A stretch of DNA of 64,000 nt. Source: Nemertoderma westbladi. Its lineage: Eukaryota > Xenacoelomorpha > Nemertodermatida > Nemertodermatidae. Made by a program: the position numbers and the translations under genes. Shown here in pieces: positions 1 through 11,686 of the stretch. The stretch covers positions 31,720 through 95,719 of the forward strand of contig JAUCBJ010004629.1 of the NCBI GenBank assembly GCA_032718475.1, read 5' to 3'. The first letter of the stretch is position 1, and each line of letters begins with the position of its first letter. The notes beneath the pieces were generated by a model. It was not told the origin of the DNA, searched no databases, and saw only the letters and a program-made list of their open reading frames with translations.

Positions 1-1790
1 TGGACAAGTGAATACTGACTAGTATCTGTGTGACAATCTGTCAGTCGCGACAATGTGTGCAGAGTTCGGTGTCATTGGCGATCTCTTCCAGGTTTACCCG
101 GAATGAATTGAAGGACTCATTCGGACCCTGTTTTCAGCCGTGGAAGCGAAGTACGTGTACATCAATGCAGTAGCCTGTGCAGTGTACTGACCTATACTGC
201 AGTGTGTACCACCAGACTGATAATATGACATGCAGACATGCGGACTGTCCTACCACCACCTGAGTATGTGTCATGCAGTCATGAAAGTGAAACACGTTCA
301 CCGCCACCATATAATATCCAACACCATCCAAGGCATATTATTTACTACGCCTTGGCATATAGTATGTCTTGGTCCCATCCCAATCCCACGAACATCTGTT
401 TCATAATATATCATCAGTGGTAGATCTACTGTAGGACTTGGAAGCAAGGGGGGGGGGGGGGCACTTGACGCAAATTAAAGTAACAACAAAGCAATAGACG
501 AAAGTCAATAGGCTACGGTTAGTTATATTTGATTGCGTTGAAGTTATAAGTTAAATCCATTAAAATATCATACGACAGTTTATAGTAGATCAAAATGGCC
601 TGACAGTCGCATTAAGATTTATAAAATAAAGAATACGTAAAATCAACATATATTATTTATTTTATACAACAATATCAATCGATATCAATAATCAACAAGA
701 CAACAATCAATAGACATTCAACACAAAATTTCATTAACAAATATTGCGAAAACATAATTTAAATTAATTTGAAAAAGGGTTAGAATAAATAATCCATAAA
801 AATTCAATGACTCTGAAATGTGTATTCCGTATTAATCAGTCTATTATAATTAAATCTTTTAAGCAACTGGTAAAATTGCTCTAAATCCCATCAGTAGAAT
901 CGATACTCAAATGTGGGCAATCCGAGGCAACGAAAGTGGAGCCCGAATGGCAATCTTGTATCTCTACGCTGAATGCTTTCTAGTAAGATAGTTTAACCAA
1001 CTCTGTTATCAGCCAAAGATAGTAGTTCAACATTCAGTCGTTTCTAACAGCGCTTTGCAGCAATACATCAGCGACTACGTCACCACTAGTTCCGGTATCA
1101 TTGTTAGCATTTTGTCAAATCACGCACTCATCCTCAGACCCCCATGATGAGCGTTAACACTAACCATTGGTCGATTCCTCCTTTACTGTACACATCTGAT
1201 ACGGCCCATACAGATACAAGGTCATTATCCTCTTGCATGAACCCGCCAGGTCATAATATCTATATAGGCCTATATGTACATCATTTTCTTCCTTTGTCAG
1301 TACCATCATAGTAGGCTTAATGGGACATTCACATGGGTGTTCCAGCTCGTGGCTCCAGCAGTCCAGGTACTCCCATTCTCCATATTCGCTCCTCCTTGCC
1401 GTTGCTATTGTTCCCGCATTATAAATCCCCACCATTCACTGTATACATAAGCAAGTATACAGTGCTACAGTGCTTGTACTGGTGACTGCTACACTGTACT
1501 GCTGTACTAGAGTACTAATGTAGCAGTCCCTGCATTAACAAACTGCCCCAATTTATACAAAGATAGTATTAGGAATCTGAATGTTGATATAATTATAAAT
1601 GGGATTCAGAGGCATAGTGATGTCACGACCAATCACAGATCGTTTTCAAATTTTGAATAATTTTTAAACTGAAAACACAAATATCTCGGCTATTTTAGCA
1701 TCTTATTGAATTCTGTAAACACCATTGTGTTTCTATGATATTATTGCATCTAATTTATCTGGTTTTGAATTTGAGTCATGAACTCCATTC
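1..1790. other. No supported gene; AT-rich intergenic DNA
   Basis: I see no convincing coding exon here on either strand; the short open frames lack recognisable motifs or splice context. A 14-base poly-G run lies at 448-461, and 590-850 is very AT-rich. The stretch lies upstream of the first SLC35D3-like ORF, so any promoter for that gene should be here, but I recognise no specific element. Confidence 0.5.
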
Positions 1791-1928
1791 TTTTTTTTGG
1801 CCAATTTGGTATTTTCCGATTATAGAAGTAGAATTAGTGCTAACTTACATATGATAGGGAATGAGTGTGGTTTCTGTATTTTAAATAATCTAACTGACTT
1901 ATCTGCTTATAACTATTATAAATCTTCC
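1791..1928 (+). repeat. Upstream segment shared by both transporter copies
   Basis: About 138 bases are nearly identical to 8440-8577, including a short poly-T and GGCCAAT. In copy A the segment is separated from the ORF by a short SINE-like piece; in copy B it lies 1.85 kb upstream of the ORF. An open frame runs through it into the copy A transporter, but copy B shows it is not part of the conserved protein. It may hold the ancestral promoter or 5' UTR (inference). Confidence 0.7.
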
Positions 1929-1930
1929 AG

Positions 1931-1986
1931 TAATTATAACTTTTTGTTGGGCACAGTTTTTGCAAAGTCGGCAATGACGTCCAGGT
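1931..1986 (-). mobile_element. SINE 3'-part remnant that carries the copy A start codon
   Basis: These 56 bases closely match 34213-34270, where the same sequence adjoins a tRNA-like B box in minus orientation, and resemble the reverse complement of 30635-30672 beside another tRNA-like head. Shared words include TTGTTGGGCACAG and AAGTCGGCAATGACG. The in-frame ATG at 1974 lies inside this piece. Copy B lacks it. Confidence 0.65.
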
Positions 1987-3053
1987 ACAACCTCCTATCT
2001 CGACTTTGTAAACATGAGATTATTGGAATCCCAAGAATAAACCTATTGGTTGGCCTATTCTATGCCGTCTGCTCTGGATTGATGCCATTTTCAAATAAAA
2101 TGTTACTGGAATATTACCAATTCAACTGTTTCAATATGCTAATTCTATGTCAATCAGTTGCTGTTGTTATATTATTTGCAATATTGAATTATTGTAAAAT
2201 TATTAAAATCGACAATGTTAATTTCGTTGCTGGTAGATATATGCTGCTGTTTTCCGGATGCTATTATACAAACGCGCTAGCTACTTTGTATACATTGGTG
2301 GGATTAGACATACCAATGTACAACGCTATTAAAAGAACGGTACCCTTCGTTAACCTAATACTCTTATATTGCCTTCTCAGCAAAAGGAGCCCTACTAAAC
2401 TGAAAAATACTGCAGTGTTTGTCATGACAGCGGGGTGCCTAATGGCAGGAATCGGAGAGACTAATCACAACTTATTGGCTTATATGTGGGGGATTGTTTG
2501 TGTGACGTCACAAGGTGTCTATCTCACTGTATCACAGAAACTTTCCGAAGAATGCCACTTATCTACAATAACTATTATTTACATGAATTCTCTTCAAACT
2601 GCTGTTATTTCAGCTGTTGGTGTTCTTATTTCAAATGAATATAATCATCTTAAGCAAAGAATAGGTGACAAACATGATGGAACAGAGCTCTTATTGGCTT
2701 TCATACTAGCATTGACCAATAGCACTCTGTCAATGGCATCCAAATTTCTCTGCACTAATAGAAACTCCGCGCTAACCACTAGTGTGATTGGAGTTGCCAA
2801 GGGAACTGTTTCATCCTGTTTTGGATTGCTTGGCTTTCAAAACCAAACAATAACGCCATTATATCTTTTAGGATTATCCACGAACACAGTGGGGGGTGTA
2901 TGTTATGTGTTTGCGAGTAAATGGAACAGCGTTGATGTCTCTGGTAAAGAAAATCATTTCCAGGATGATTCTAGCAACATCGATGATGTGCATCATGATG
3001 ATTCTATTATTAATATCCCCAATGGTAGTTGTCAAGGGACTTCCATTGTTTAA
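1974..3053 (+). CDS. SLC35D3-like nucleotide-sugar transporter, copy A
   Basis: A 359-residue multi-spanning protein of the drug/metabolite transporter superfamily, SLC35 branch. About ten hydrophobic segments are visible. Family landmarks are the LDIPMYNAIKR stretch at the start of the middle helices and NSALTTSVIGVAKG in the eighth to ninth, which fit SLC35D proteins and best SLC35D3. It would exchange nucleotide sugars across Golgi, ER or granule membranes; the substrate cannot be read from sequence. No intron interrupts the ORF. The hydrophilic C-terminal tail is rich in Asp, Ser and His and ends TSIV, a class I PDZ-ligand pattern. I chose ATG 1974 because conserved sequence starts two codons later (NLLSR); upstream frame (TTG 1797, ATG 1851) is repeat-derived. 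Copy B is at 10431-11504. Intron loss or retrocopy origin is possible. Confidence 0.85.
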   Translation: MTSRYNLLSRLCKHEIIGIPRINLLVGLFYAVCSGLMPFSNKMLLEYYQFNCFNMLILCQSVAVVILFAILNYCKIIKIDNVNFVAGRYMLLFSGCYYTNALATLYTLVGLDIPMYNAIKRTVPFVNLILLYCLLSKRSPTKLKNTAVFVMTAGCLMAGIGETNHNLLAYMWGIVCVTSQGVYLTVSQKLSEECHLSTITIIYMNSLQTAVISAVGVLISNEYNHLKQRIGDKHDGTELLLAFILALTNSTLSMASKFLCTNRNSALTTSVIGVAKGTVSSCFGLLGFQNQTITPLYLLGLSTNTVGGVCYVFASKWNSVDVSGKENHFQDDSSNIDDVHHDDSIINIPNGSCQGTSIV

Positions 3054-3059
3054 CATTAT

Positions 3060-3106
3060 GAAGGTGACGGGTTGCGGTGACGGTGAAGGTGACGGTGACG
3101 AGGTAG
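3060..3106 (+). repeat. Short GGTGAC minisatellite after copy A stop codon
   Basis: Five or so imperfect repeats of GGTGACGG/GGTGAAGG follow the stop codon. The equivalent place in copy B (about 11511-11530) has only one GGTGATGG, so the expansion occurred after the duplication. Confidence 0.7.
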
Positions 3107-3330
3107 CTTCACCAATTTAAACAAATGAATCAACATTTCTGACGTTAGAGGGTATGCCAGAATTGCCACTCATCTATTACATTGTGTATTTATTAATATA
3201 TATATATAAATTTAAATTGCACTAAATTAACTACATAAGGAAATAATATTAATGGAATGTTCAGAGAGAAATTAATGAAGCATTGATAGAATTTATACAG
3301 TAAATAGTATAGTAGCATAGTTTTTGGGTT

Positions 3331-4560
3331 TCAGTAAGAAGGTTTGAGTTTTTCAGTTTCATGTTGTTGCCTCAAATCCCCAAATCCAAGCCCACGCCAC
3401 GAACGATGGCCACCATGGAGGCAGAGTAAGCTTGACCGGAGATGTGCGATTTGAAGGCGCTGCCTTAGACCCCACAATACACAAGCGAGGCCCCTTTCTC
3501 TCATTCCTTGGTGTTTTAATACCAGGGCCTTCGCAATATGTTTTATGAGTATCTGGGCTTCATGGCACCAGACTCCATCAGTAGCACCAACAAGGGGGGT
3601 GGAGGACATCCTCCGGTCTTCATACACGGTGCGGTAATGTCGCATTTTATAGCGGCAGCATTTGTCCAACAGTGACTCAGTAGAGTGGTTTGTTTGGGAG
3701 TAAGAGGTGGCAACAGCATTGATAACTGCGACATCGAACAATGCCACAATTTGAGAAGCACAACCCTGAGCTACCAAGTCAGCATGAACACCACTGACTG
3801 CGATCCCGGCGCTATTGTGGTGGTCTTGCAACAGTGTTACCTCCTGCTCCACGCTTGATGGTCCTACAACAGTGGCCAAGAGGTCCCCAAATGCCTCCCA
3901 GACTTCATTGTGACATTTCATGAACAGACCTTCCAACTTGCAGCTCAGTGCATAGGTGGAGGAGAACTCGCCTCCACACTCCTCATACATCCCCTGTAGA
4001 CTGGGAGGGACCATGCAGTACCAGAGTACAAGATTATCATGGAACTCCTCCGCACTGAGGTCTGTCCCGTCGAGCTCAGAAGGCTGTGCAGTCAACCATC
4101 CACCAGTCTTGTAATTTACTGCCCATCCCACTGTTCTCCGTTGGTTGGTGGGTAGGTTTCTAGAGCAGCATCACGCACCTCGAGAAACCATGTTTCGATT
4201 AGTTCCCATGACTCTGAGGGCCTGGTTCATGTGAACCAAAATATCAGGCACCTGTAGTGGTACAACAGTTTGTAATGCCTCGTTGACCATGGATGCGTTC
4301 CTGGTTGTATTGCATTGTAGTAGAAGGTTGCGGAGACCAATTCCACCATGAGGAGCGGGGAGAAGGACAAGGTCTTCCTCGGTCTGGTTAAGAGTGGTCC
4401 CAAAAAGGACAGGAATGAAAACACAGAGCAGGGCTGCCCGGATAGGTGCGAGGTCTTCATTGGTAGTCGGAACAACCCGAAGAAGCTAATCCCACTCCAC
4501 CTGAACATCAGAGATATACCAGTGTGGCCAGACTTCATAACTGCCGAGATTTAATGGATG
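3331..4560 (-). pseudogene. Non-LTR retrotransposon ORF2 3' region, copy A (broken)
   Basis: Reading on the minus strand, 4131-3331 encodes 266 residues. They match the conserved tail found after the reverse transcriptase in a class of non-LTR elements: a degraded Cys/His knuckle (ECGGEFSSTYALSC), a KLEGLFMKCHNEV block, a following ADL...ALFDVAV stretch and an SLLCLHGGHRSWRGLG end. Upstream (4540-4227) are broken frames from the end of the RT domain. The family usually carries a CxxC/H knuckle; one ligand appears lost. The ADL...FDV pattern could be part of a restriction-like endonuclease fold, but that is inference. It has frameshifts and no intact RT core, so it is dead. The same remnant occurs at 11687-13060. 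Confidence 0.75.
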
Positions 4561-5121
4561 TTCACCACCCATCCCTCCACCTTCTTCTCTACAAATGCGT
4601 TCCTGGTTGAAGGATCACTAGATACCACATCTGGATACCCCTGTCCCCGAACCACTCCCACACCTCCTCGTCACCAGCTAACTACTTGTAACCATTTGGC
4701 AGTTTTCTCTCAATTGATAGTAATATTAATAATAATAATTCTTATTAAATAATAAACACGGTTACAATAAGAACAGATAGAATAATAACAAACGAATTAG
4801 GAATTGTGCTGGTCATGGCAATGACCTAAGCACTATAAAACATTAGATCAGAAGATGAAACAAATGGATATTTATATATGATGGACCAAGGTATAAATTA
4901 GTCCAGGCATGTTTTACAGAATTTTGGTTGCATTAAATCTAGTACGGGTCATCTAAACCCTATTTCTAAAACTTTTTCACATCCACATTCCCAAAAACAT
5001 ACCTTCACGATGACACTATTAAATAGTATCCAGTGTGTTCAGTCATTGGATGATATGGTTGGTCATCTAGCAGACATCTGCTAGTGTGATGGATTCATCT
5101 ATCTATTAAGAGTAAGAGAAT
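4561..5121. other. No gene seen; AT-rich spacer (copy A)
   Basis: The stretch is AT-rich and collinear with about 13061-13605 in copy B. It has no motif-bearing frame; small runs of AATAAT lie at 4722-4740. Confidence 0.5.
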
Positions 5122-6170
5122 CACTACTACTACGATGGGCATGCTGCAATACAGCTGCATTATATATATATATATTACATATATATTAAGAATGCTGTGC
5201 CGGCTTGTTGACAAAATTGCGCCACCACAACTCTCTATCACCCATGACATTTGCTAGATCATCCGCATCTTCAAGGCCAGTGTCCTTTGATGCATCTCAA
5301 GAAAGTCATGGGCTGTCCACCATGATTATTCGCTCCATGAGGTTACCAAAGCAAAAGATTATGCACTGGCTGGTTCTCATGGTGAAAGCAATGTCCTGCA
5401 AAGTTGAGGTGGTTCCATTTAAGTGTCAAGCTAGGGGAGACTAATGGAACACCTCCAATGTTGTATAGTCTGATTGGAGATGTGTTCAATGTACTTGGCA
5501 CAATGAAACCGGCGCAGCATTCTTGTGAAAGTGCCATCTAGAGATTTGGTATACTCTGCAGTTAGACCCCAGCATGGACTCCCATATAAGAGTTCTGGTA
5601 CTATTACTGCCATAAATAATCGAACCTTAAGGTTCTGTTTTATTCTATGGGACTTTCAAATCTTGGACAGACTATTTGATGCTGCCCATGCCTTCCCCTT
5701 ACGCATCCGATGGTCTTCACCTGACTTTATGAACCATGATCCCAAGTAGCAGAAGTCATCCAAGAGCTCAACCAAGCTGTACTTCGATCCTATGCCCTAA
5801 ATCCCCTATCCCTTTGGGATCCCTCTAGTGGTTAGACAGTACTCCTAAGTCATCAGCAAAGTCTAGATCAGTACGGTACTTTGCTGGATTTCCTCTACTT
5901 CTTGTGTCAGTAGGGGGTGTTACCATCTTTATTAAGATGGTATAAGGTCACCATGAAGGACTCCCCATAAGACTGGATCTGTGGACGAGGATCTGTGTCA
6001 CCATCAGCAGTAGACACAAACGTGGTGGAACCATCGTACAGTGATCTGATAGCTGCAATAATTTCCTCAGGGATCCCATACGAATCACACTGTCTGTGAA
6101 GGTAAATTTATTCTAGATAGCAGTATAGACACCAGCTTCTTGAAGGTACATACACCAGGATACTGCGCAG
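5122..6170 (-). mobile_element. RTE-like retrotransposon fragment, copy A
   Basis: Read on the minus strand, this holds scraps of an RTE-like ORF: the C-terminal LTAEYTKSLDGTFTRMLRR and RFAGHCF-type blocks (5300-5610) and remnants of the RT core around the LDFADD motif (5840-6010), with an internal deletion. The 3' end is marked by the reverse complement of a (TAG)n tail at 5122-5133, then GCATGCTGCAAT and a TATA microsatellite at 5160-5190. All frames are broken. It is collinear with 13605-14660. Confidence 0.75.
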
Positions 6171-6780
6171 GGTTTATGGCATAAAATACAATGCTCACTT
6201 AACAACTTAGGAATTGTACAATCTCTGTAGTATCCGAGAATTGCCAAAGCCCAGCACCATCCTACAGTCAATATGAAAGAGACTTATCAGTCTGTGCAAG
6301 ATCTTCTTCTTTGGTAGCCATTGACATTCCTGTTATGTCTGAAAGGCAATGGCGTAGATAATGCAGATTATGATAATCAGATACCACTACCATTTCTTTG
6401 GTAAAGTCTGCTTTTTTATTGACTTAAAATTAACATATTATGTTAACATACAAGCTAACAACATGGAACTCCTTGAGATAATTAATTTCCTTCAAAGCTA
6501 TAAATTTTAAAATATAACATTATTTTAACATATTCCATAGAAAATGCGTTAAACAATAAAGTATTCTACATTATTCTCTTTTACATTATTTTCACTTCAA
6601 ATTTAGCCATTGAATATCTTAATTTAATTAAAATATTTAACCTATACATCATCAGCAAAATTTACATTGATCGGAACTAACTGGGATATAAATTATTAAA
6701 CATATGTTGTGTCTATAAACTTTTCGATTCTAGAACTTTTTTCAAAAATATAAACAAATATATACTATAATCCACCTGCT
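6171..6780. other. No gene seen; AT-rich spacer
   Basis: Very AT-rich and collinear with about 14661-15340 in copy B. No coding signal is visible. Confidence 0.5.
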
Positions 6781-7140
6781 GCATTGCAGGTACACATTGA
6801 GATGATATGCCAGCTTAACAAAAACATTTTGTCACCATCATGCAATCCACAATTGGCATGCTCCAATGCAGCTTGCATTAAGAATGCTATGCCGGCTTAT
6901 AGACAAAATGGATATATCCCTTTTGAATTTCGAGAATTATCCACAAGGTCAGCATCCTTTGAGAGGCTTTTCAAGAAAGTCATGGGATGTCAACCATGCT
7001 TATTATCTCCATGTGATTGCCAAAGCACAAGATTGTGCACAGGCTCGTCCTCACGGCGAAAGCAATCAAGGGCCATACTCCTAGTCATCTTTGTAGCTCT
7101 ACTTCAAGGCCTTTTCATATTTAACCTAATTTTCTCTGTA
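6781..7140 (-). mobile_element. RTE-like retrotransposon 3'-end fragment, copy A
   Basis: The minus strand shows the last part of an RTE-like ORF (cognate of the HCFRRE...VHNL...LW and FLRRILK blocks seen at 45.2-45.4 kb) plus the GCATG-rich 3' end. It is a second insertion, independent of the 5.1-6.2 kb one, and is repeated at 15340-15720. Plus-strand open frames across it are shadows. Confidence 0.65.
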
Positions 7141-7491
7141 CAATGTCATGGCGGATCATTGTATTCAGTATGTTTGATATTAAGAAATTTCACAGGGTTT
7201 AGAGAATATAATACAATTATATTTGTACAAAATCTCTCGATAATAATATCTTATATAAGGGCAGAAGAAATGAGGTGCTTGTGCATGGCTAAATAAGGAT
7301 GTTTCTGTACCTGTACAACTGTACATCTATAAACTGCGAGGTGGAATCTTCAGTTAGGTGTTGGGCAACGAAACTACCCCCTAACCCTAGAGGTTTATCG
7401 CAAACTCTGTGTAGTGATTGGTCCTCTAATTATATTTAAAAGCAGCTGGATGGGATGAAGGGAGTCATCTTAGTTCCGTTCGCAGTCCACA

Positions 7492-8439
7492 GACTGTATG
7501 AGTGGGATATCTGCTGCTCCTAAAACTTGCACTATGACAGCCAGGATTAATAAGAACTCAGTTCCACCATCTGGCGAGATTACCTGAGCTTATGTGTCAC
7601 AATAATTAATTGTAACCATCAAATACCAGAAACTCTCAAATTTATAATGATTTTAAAAATAAAAATAATAAATTTTGTTTATAAAATTGCCAATTTATCA
7701 GAAATAGAAAATGAAAATACAAAAAGTTTCCGAAAATTATGATGAAAATGAACATGGTGGTGATGAGTAGTCTTTTTAGCGAAATTTTTTAAATCTCTCT
7801 CACGCCGGTTGCTAGGAGGCGCCAAAAAAATAATTTTCAAATTGTTATTTACTTTAGTTCATTCTTTTTTGGGTGATAGATCGTTTTCTATGCATTTTTC
7901 AACCACATTATTTACAAATAAAAAAAACACTAGGGGTTTTATTTTATTAGTTCACAATTTTATGGCGGTTCTTTATTAGTTTGCTGATGGTGATGATATG
8001 TTACTTTTGTGGCTTTCTGTTGTTGGGCTTAAATACATTAGATTCGACATAAGATTAGGCATATTGTACTGATTGAATATAAGTTACGAATGCCGATACA
8101 AATAAATCAATACTAAATGTATCCCATCCCGTTCCAGTTCCAGAACAGGATGGAAGCCGCCAAGTATTAAAATTACTCTCAATAATGTCTCTCTACCATC
8201 ATTGGTGGAACAAGGACTATATTTAGGAATCTTGCTTGACTTCAAATGTTGATGCTACAGTTTTATACGGTACCGGTAGCGCAGTCGTACGATGTATACC
8301 CTTTGTAATACAAATATACGTCATATTTGGTGCTTACCATATAATAGCCATAGATGCATAGTTGACGATATTATTAATTTCCACACCTAAAGGCGAAGGT
8401 AATGCTTAGTAAACATTTAGTTAAATTTGCTACTAATTC
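7492..8439. other. Spacer between duplicated blocks; no gene seen
   Basis: AT-rich DNA between the end of copy A and the start of copy B. I find no exon, tRNA or clear transposon end. Confidence 0.45.
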
Positions 8440-8577
8440 GTTTTTTTGGCCAATGTGGTATTTTTCAATTATAGAAGTAGAATTCGTGCTAACTTACATA
8501 GGATAGGGAATGAGTGTGGTTTCTGTATTTTAAATAATCTAACTGACTTATCTGCTTATAACTATTTTAAATCTTCC

Positions 8578-10430
8578 TTAATAGTACCTGGCCCCTAATT
8601 TGTGCCATGAAATTAATGATTGTATTGTCAACGAGTCAACCTTGTCGCACTTTTATACTTAAGAACTCGTAGAAATAATGAAGTATATGGCGTCGTTCTA
8701 GGATCGTTTAGTATTATGTATGCTATTACATTATATTACATACATAATTCGTACTTAATTACGTGCCTGCCTTATCGGACCTTCATGTTTCTCAGTATTC
8801 TATTATAGTACCACTGTTGCTGCTGTCTGTACTGCAGTAGTAGCATATGGCCTATGGTTGGTTTGGTCCACAAGACTGGACTAATCATGCGTCTACATAT
8901 CCGTCAGATTAGTATAACCAAACAGTTGTTGTTATTGATAGTGTCTTTGGACCCCGCTTTAAATGCAATCCTGTGTGGGTTGGATCACTACTAAAGATAT
9001 TAGTTTAGACGCATGCACTGCACAGCTGTTAGCCTAGCAACGTTCAAGTAATTATATACATATCGATTGGTGTGTACCACATACCACATACAGCATCGAT
9101 GGTTTTATCATTAGATGACAAAAACTGTAATTACGATTAATAAACGGTTGTTTCCACATAATATTGCGGAAGTTAAAAATGTAGTGAAAACCAAGTAAAT
9201 AGGTCAGTCAGTATAAAACATATGTATTTATTTATTTTAGAGTAAAAAGTGATATGTATTTTGTTATATTTTTGTTTCTTCCACTATACATTCCAATATA
9301 ATAAATAATAGTACATAGATTGTCTCTGTCTTATGATTGGATCATTCTTTGGAATATATTTGTGTGCAACATGTTTACAGTATGCATATTACAGCATATA
9401 AATACAAAGCAATTTACAAAACAGTAATTTCATTATACTTATTTATTTAAATTGTTTTACGCCGAGCGCGGCTGCCTCAAGTAATGATATATACAATAAT
9501 TTCTGAAATCGCCCATCACTGTTGTCATTACGAAAAAACTATGTTATACATATAAAAACTTTAAATAACATAGGCTTGATCTATTTTTGTTAATCAACAA
9601 TTTTAGTCTATAATTAAATTAATTTGTACACATTTATCAGTAATCCCGGAATGATATGTTTTTTAATAAGTGGTTTATAATTAATTAATTTTTAACTCGA
9701 ATTAAAACAAATTTTATTTAATTCGATTAATTAATTGTTAGAAAATTATAACATAACAAGAAGTCTGCCTATTTATTACAATTAGTAGGCAGAAGACACC
9801 TACAGAATTTATATTTATAATTTCCCATCCCAATAAAAAATGGGGTTAACTGTGCTACGTTAGCCGTCATTGTTGTGGTGTGACGGCATGGTTACACGAC
9901 CAGGCCATTTGTTTTTGGAATTGTGTATTAGGAAAGTATAATATTATCACTGGAGCTCTAACTCGAGTTTCTGCAGCTATTATTATTAGTTTTTGTTTGT
10001 GGCAGTAATGTTTGAATGCTAATAACTAATAAGTCGATCAATCATGGATGAAATAGTTGACATGTAGTCTATCAAAAGTTTAGAAATTCTACACAGACTT
10101 ATACAGTTCCTCTGTCTGCCGCTAGGGGCGAATTTGAGAGAAACGTAAAATTAGCTGCAATTATAGAACCAACCATAAGATTCATCTGAAATTTTGTAGT
10201 AGTAATTAACCTACGAGCATTGCTTAATTATAAATTCTACACACAGACAGACTTTTACAGTTCCTCTGTCTGCCGCTGGAGGTCGAATTGTCAAAGCTCC
10301 AGTTCATCGTGCTTAGCACGGTTTAATTGATTATTATAACCTTTTTAATTATAATATTGTTATTTCATATAAGATCTGATTGTAACGGATAACTTTGACC
10401 AGTTATTCAGCCTCGAGTATCATCACTTCG
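8578..10430. other. Copy B-specific DNA upstream of the transporter ORF
   Basis: About 1.85 kb here has no counterpart in copy A. It separates the shared upstream segment (8440-8577) from the ORF. It is AT-rich, with no supported gene. Two direct repeats of about 50 bases sharing CAGTTCCTCTGTCTGCCGCT lie at about 10087-10140 and 10240-10295. It may be an insertion, an intron retained or gained in copy B, or sequence deleted from copy A. Confidence 0.5.
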
Positions 10431-11504
10431 ATGAACAACCTCCTATCTCGATTCCGTAAACATGAGATTATTGGAATCCCAAGAATAAACCTTTTGGCTG
10501 GCCTATTCTATGCAGTCTGCTCTGGATTGATGCCATTTTCAAATAAAATGTTACTGGAATATTACCAATTCAACTGTTTCAATATGCTAATTCTATGTCA
10601 ATCAGTTGCTGTTGTTATATTATTTGCAATATTGAATTATTGTAAAATTATTAAAATCGATAATGTTAATTTCGTTGCTGGTAGATATATGCTGCTGTTG
10701 TCCGGATGCTATTATACAAACGCGCTAGCTACTTTGTATACATTGGCAGGATTAGACATACCAATGTACAACGCTATTAAAAGAACGGTACCCTTCGTTA
10801 ACCTAATACTTTTATATTGCCTTCTCAGCAAAAGGAGCCAACCTACTAAACTGAAAAACACTGCAGTGTTTGTCATGACAGCGGGGTGCCTAATGGCAGG
10901 AATCGGGGAGACTAATCACAACTTTTTGGCTTATATGTGGGGGATTGTTTGCGTGACGTCACAAGGTGTCTATCTCACTGTATCACAGAAACTTTCCGAA
11001 GAACGCCACTTATCTACAATAACTATTATTTACATTAATTCTCTTCAAATTGCTGTTATTTCAGCTATTGGTGTTCTTATTTCAAATGAATATAATCATC
11101 TTAAGCAAAGAATAGGTGACAAACATGATGGAACAGAGCTCTTATTGGCTTTCATACTAGCATTGACCAATAGCGCTCTGTCAATGGCATCCAAATTTCT
11201 CTGTGCCAATAGAAACTCCGCGCTAACCACTAGTGTGATCGGAGTTGTCAAGGGAACTGTTTCATCCTGTTTTGGATTGCTTGGCTTTCAAAACCAAACA
11301 ATAACGCCATTATATCTTTTAGGATTATCCACGAACACAGTGGGGGGTGTATGTTATGTGTTTGCTAGTAAATGGAACAGCCATGATGTCTCTAGTAAAG
11401 AAAATTATATACGGGGTGATTCTAGCAACAGCGATGATGTGCGTCATGGTGGTTCTATTAACAATGTCCCCAATGGTAGTTGTCAAGGGACTTCCATTGT
11501 TTAA
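10431..11504 (+). CDS. SLC35D3-like nucleotide-sugar transporter, copy B
   Basis: A 357-residue paralogue of the 1974-3053 product with the same ten-helix layout, the LDIPMYNAIKR and NSALTTSVIG landmarks and the same TSIV C-terminus. I count about 26 amino-acid differences plus one inserted residue (SKRSQPTK versus SKRSPTK). Twelve of these fall in the last 41 residues, so the cytosolic tail is diverging much faster than the helices. I chose ATG 10431 (MNNLLSR), since homology with copy A begins just after it; the frame is open further back to TTG 10395 without an ATG. The ORF is uninterrupted. Both copies being intact suggests that both remain under selection; their substrate is unknown. Confidence 0.85.
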   Translation: MNNLLSRFRKHEIIGIPRINLLAGLFYAVCSGLMPFSNKMLLEYYQFNCFNMLILCQSVAVVILFAILNYCKIIKIDNVNFVAGRYMLLLSGCYYTNALATLYTLAGLDIPMYNAIKRTVPFVNLILLYCLLSKRSQPTKLKNTAVFVMTAGCLMAGIGETNHNFLAYMWGIVCVTSQGVYLTVSQKLSEERHLSTITIIYINSLQIAVISAIGVLISNEYNHLKQRIGDKHDGTELLLAFILALTNSALSMASKFLCANRNSALTTSVIGVVKGTVSSCFGLLGFQNQTITPLYLLGLSTNTVGGVCYVFASKWNSHDVSSKENYIRGDSSNSDDVRHGGSINNVPNGSCQGTSIV

Positions 11505-11686
11505 CATTACGAAGGTGATGGGTTGCAATTTATGTTTACTAAGATAGGTTCACCAATTTAAACAAATGAATCAACATTTCTGACGTTAGAGGGTATGCGA
11601 GAATTTCACTCATCTATTACATTGTGTATTTATTAAAATATATATAATTTTAAATTGCACTAAATTAACTACATAAGGAAATGATA

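Larger units (their letters stand above)
1791..7491. repeat. Tandem segmental duplication, copy A
   Basis: This block matches 8440-16235 in order and orientation: a 5' segment, the transporter ORF, a minus-strand retrotransposon 3' part, an RTE-like fragment, a second RTE-like 3' fragment, and the same closing sequence ending in CGTTCGCAGT. Differences are scattered substitutions and indels. Main gaps are about 1.85 kb present only in copy B before its ORF and about 240 bp present only in copy B near 15.8-16.0 kb. The retrotransposon pieces are shared, so they were inserted before the duplication. Confidence 0.9.

Noticed and set aside
1797-1973. In-frame 59-codon extension upstream of transporter copy A
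   Set aside because: It begins at TTG (or ATG 1851) in repeat and SINE-derived sequence and is absent from copy B; conserved protein starts after 1974.
6784-7296. 170-codon plus-strand ORF
   Set aside because: It is the shadow of a minus-strand RTE-like 3' fragment, duplicated with breaks at 15.45-15.73 kb.
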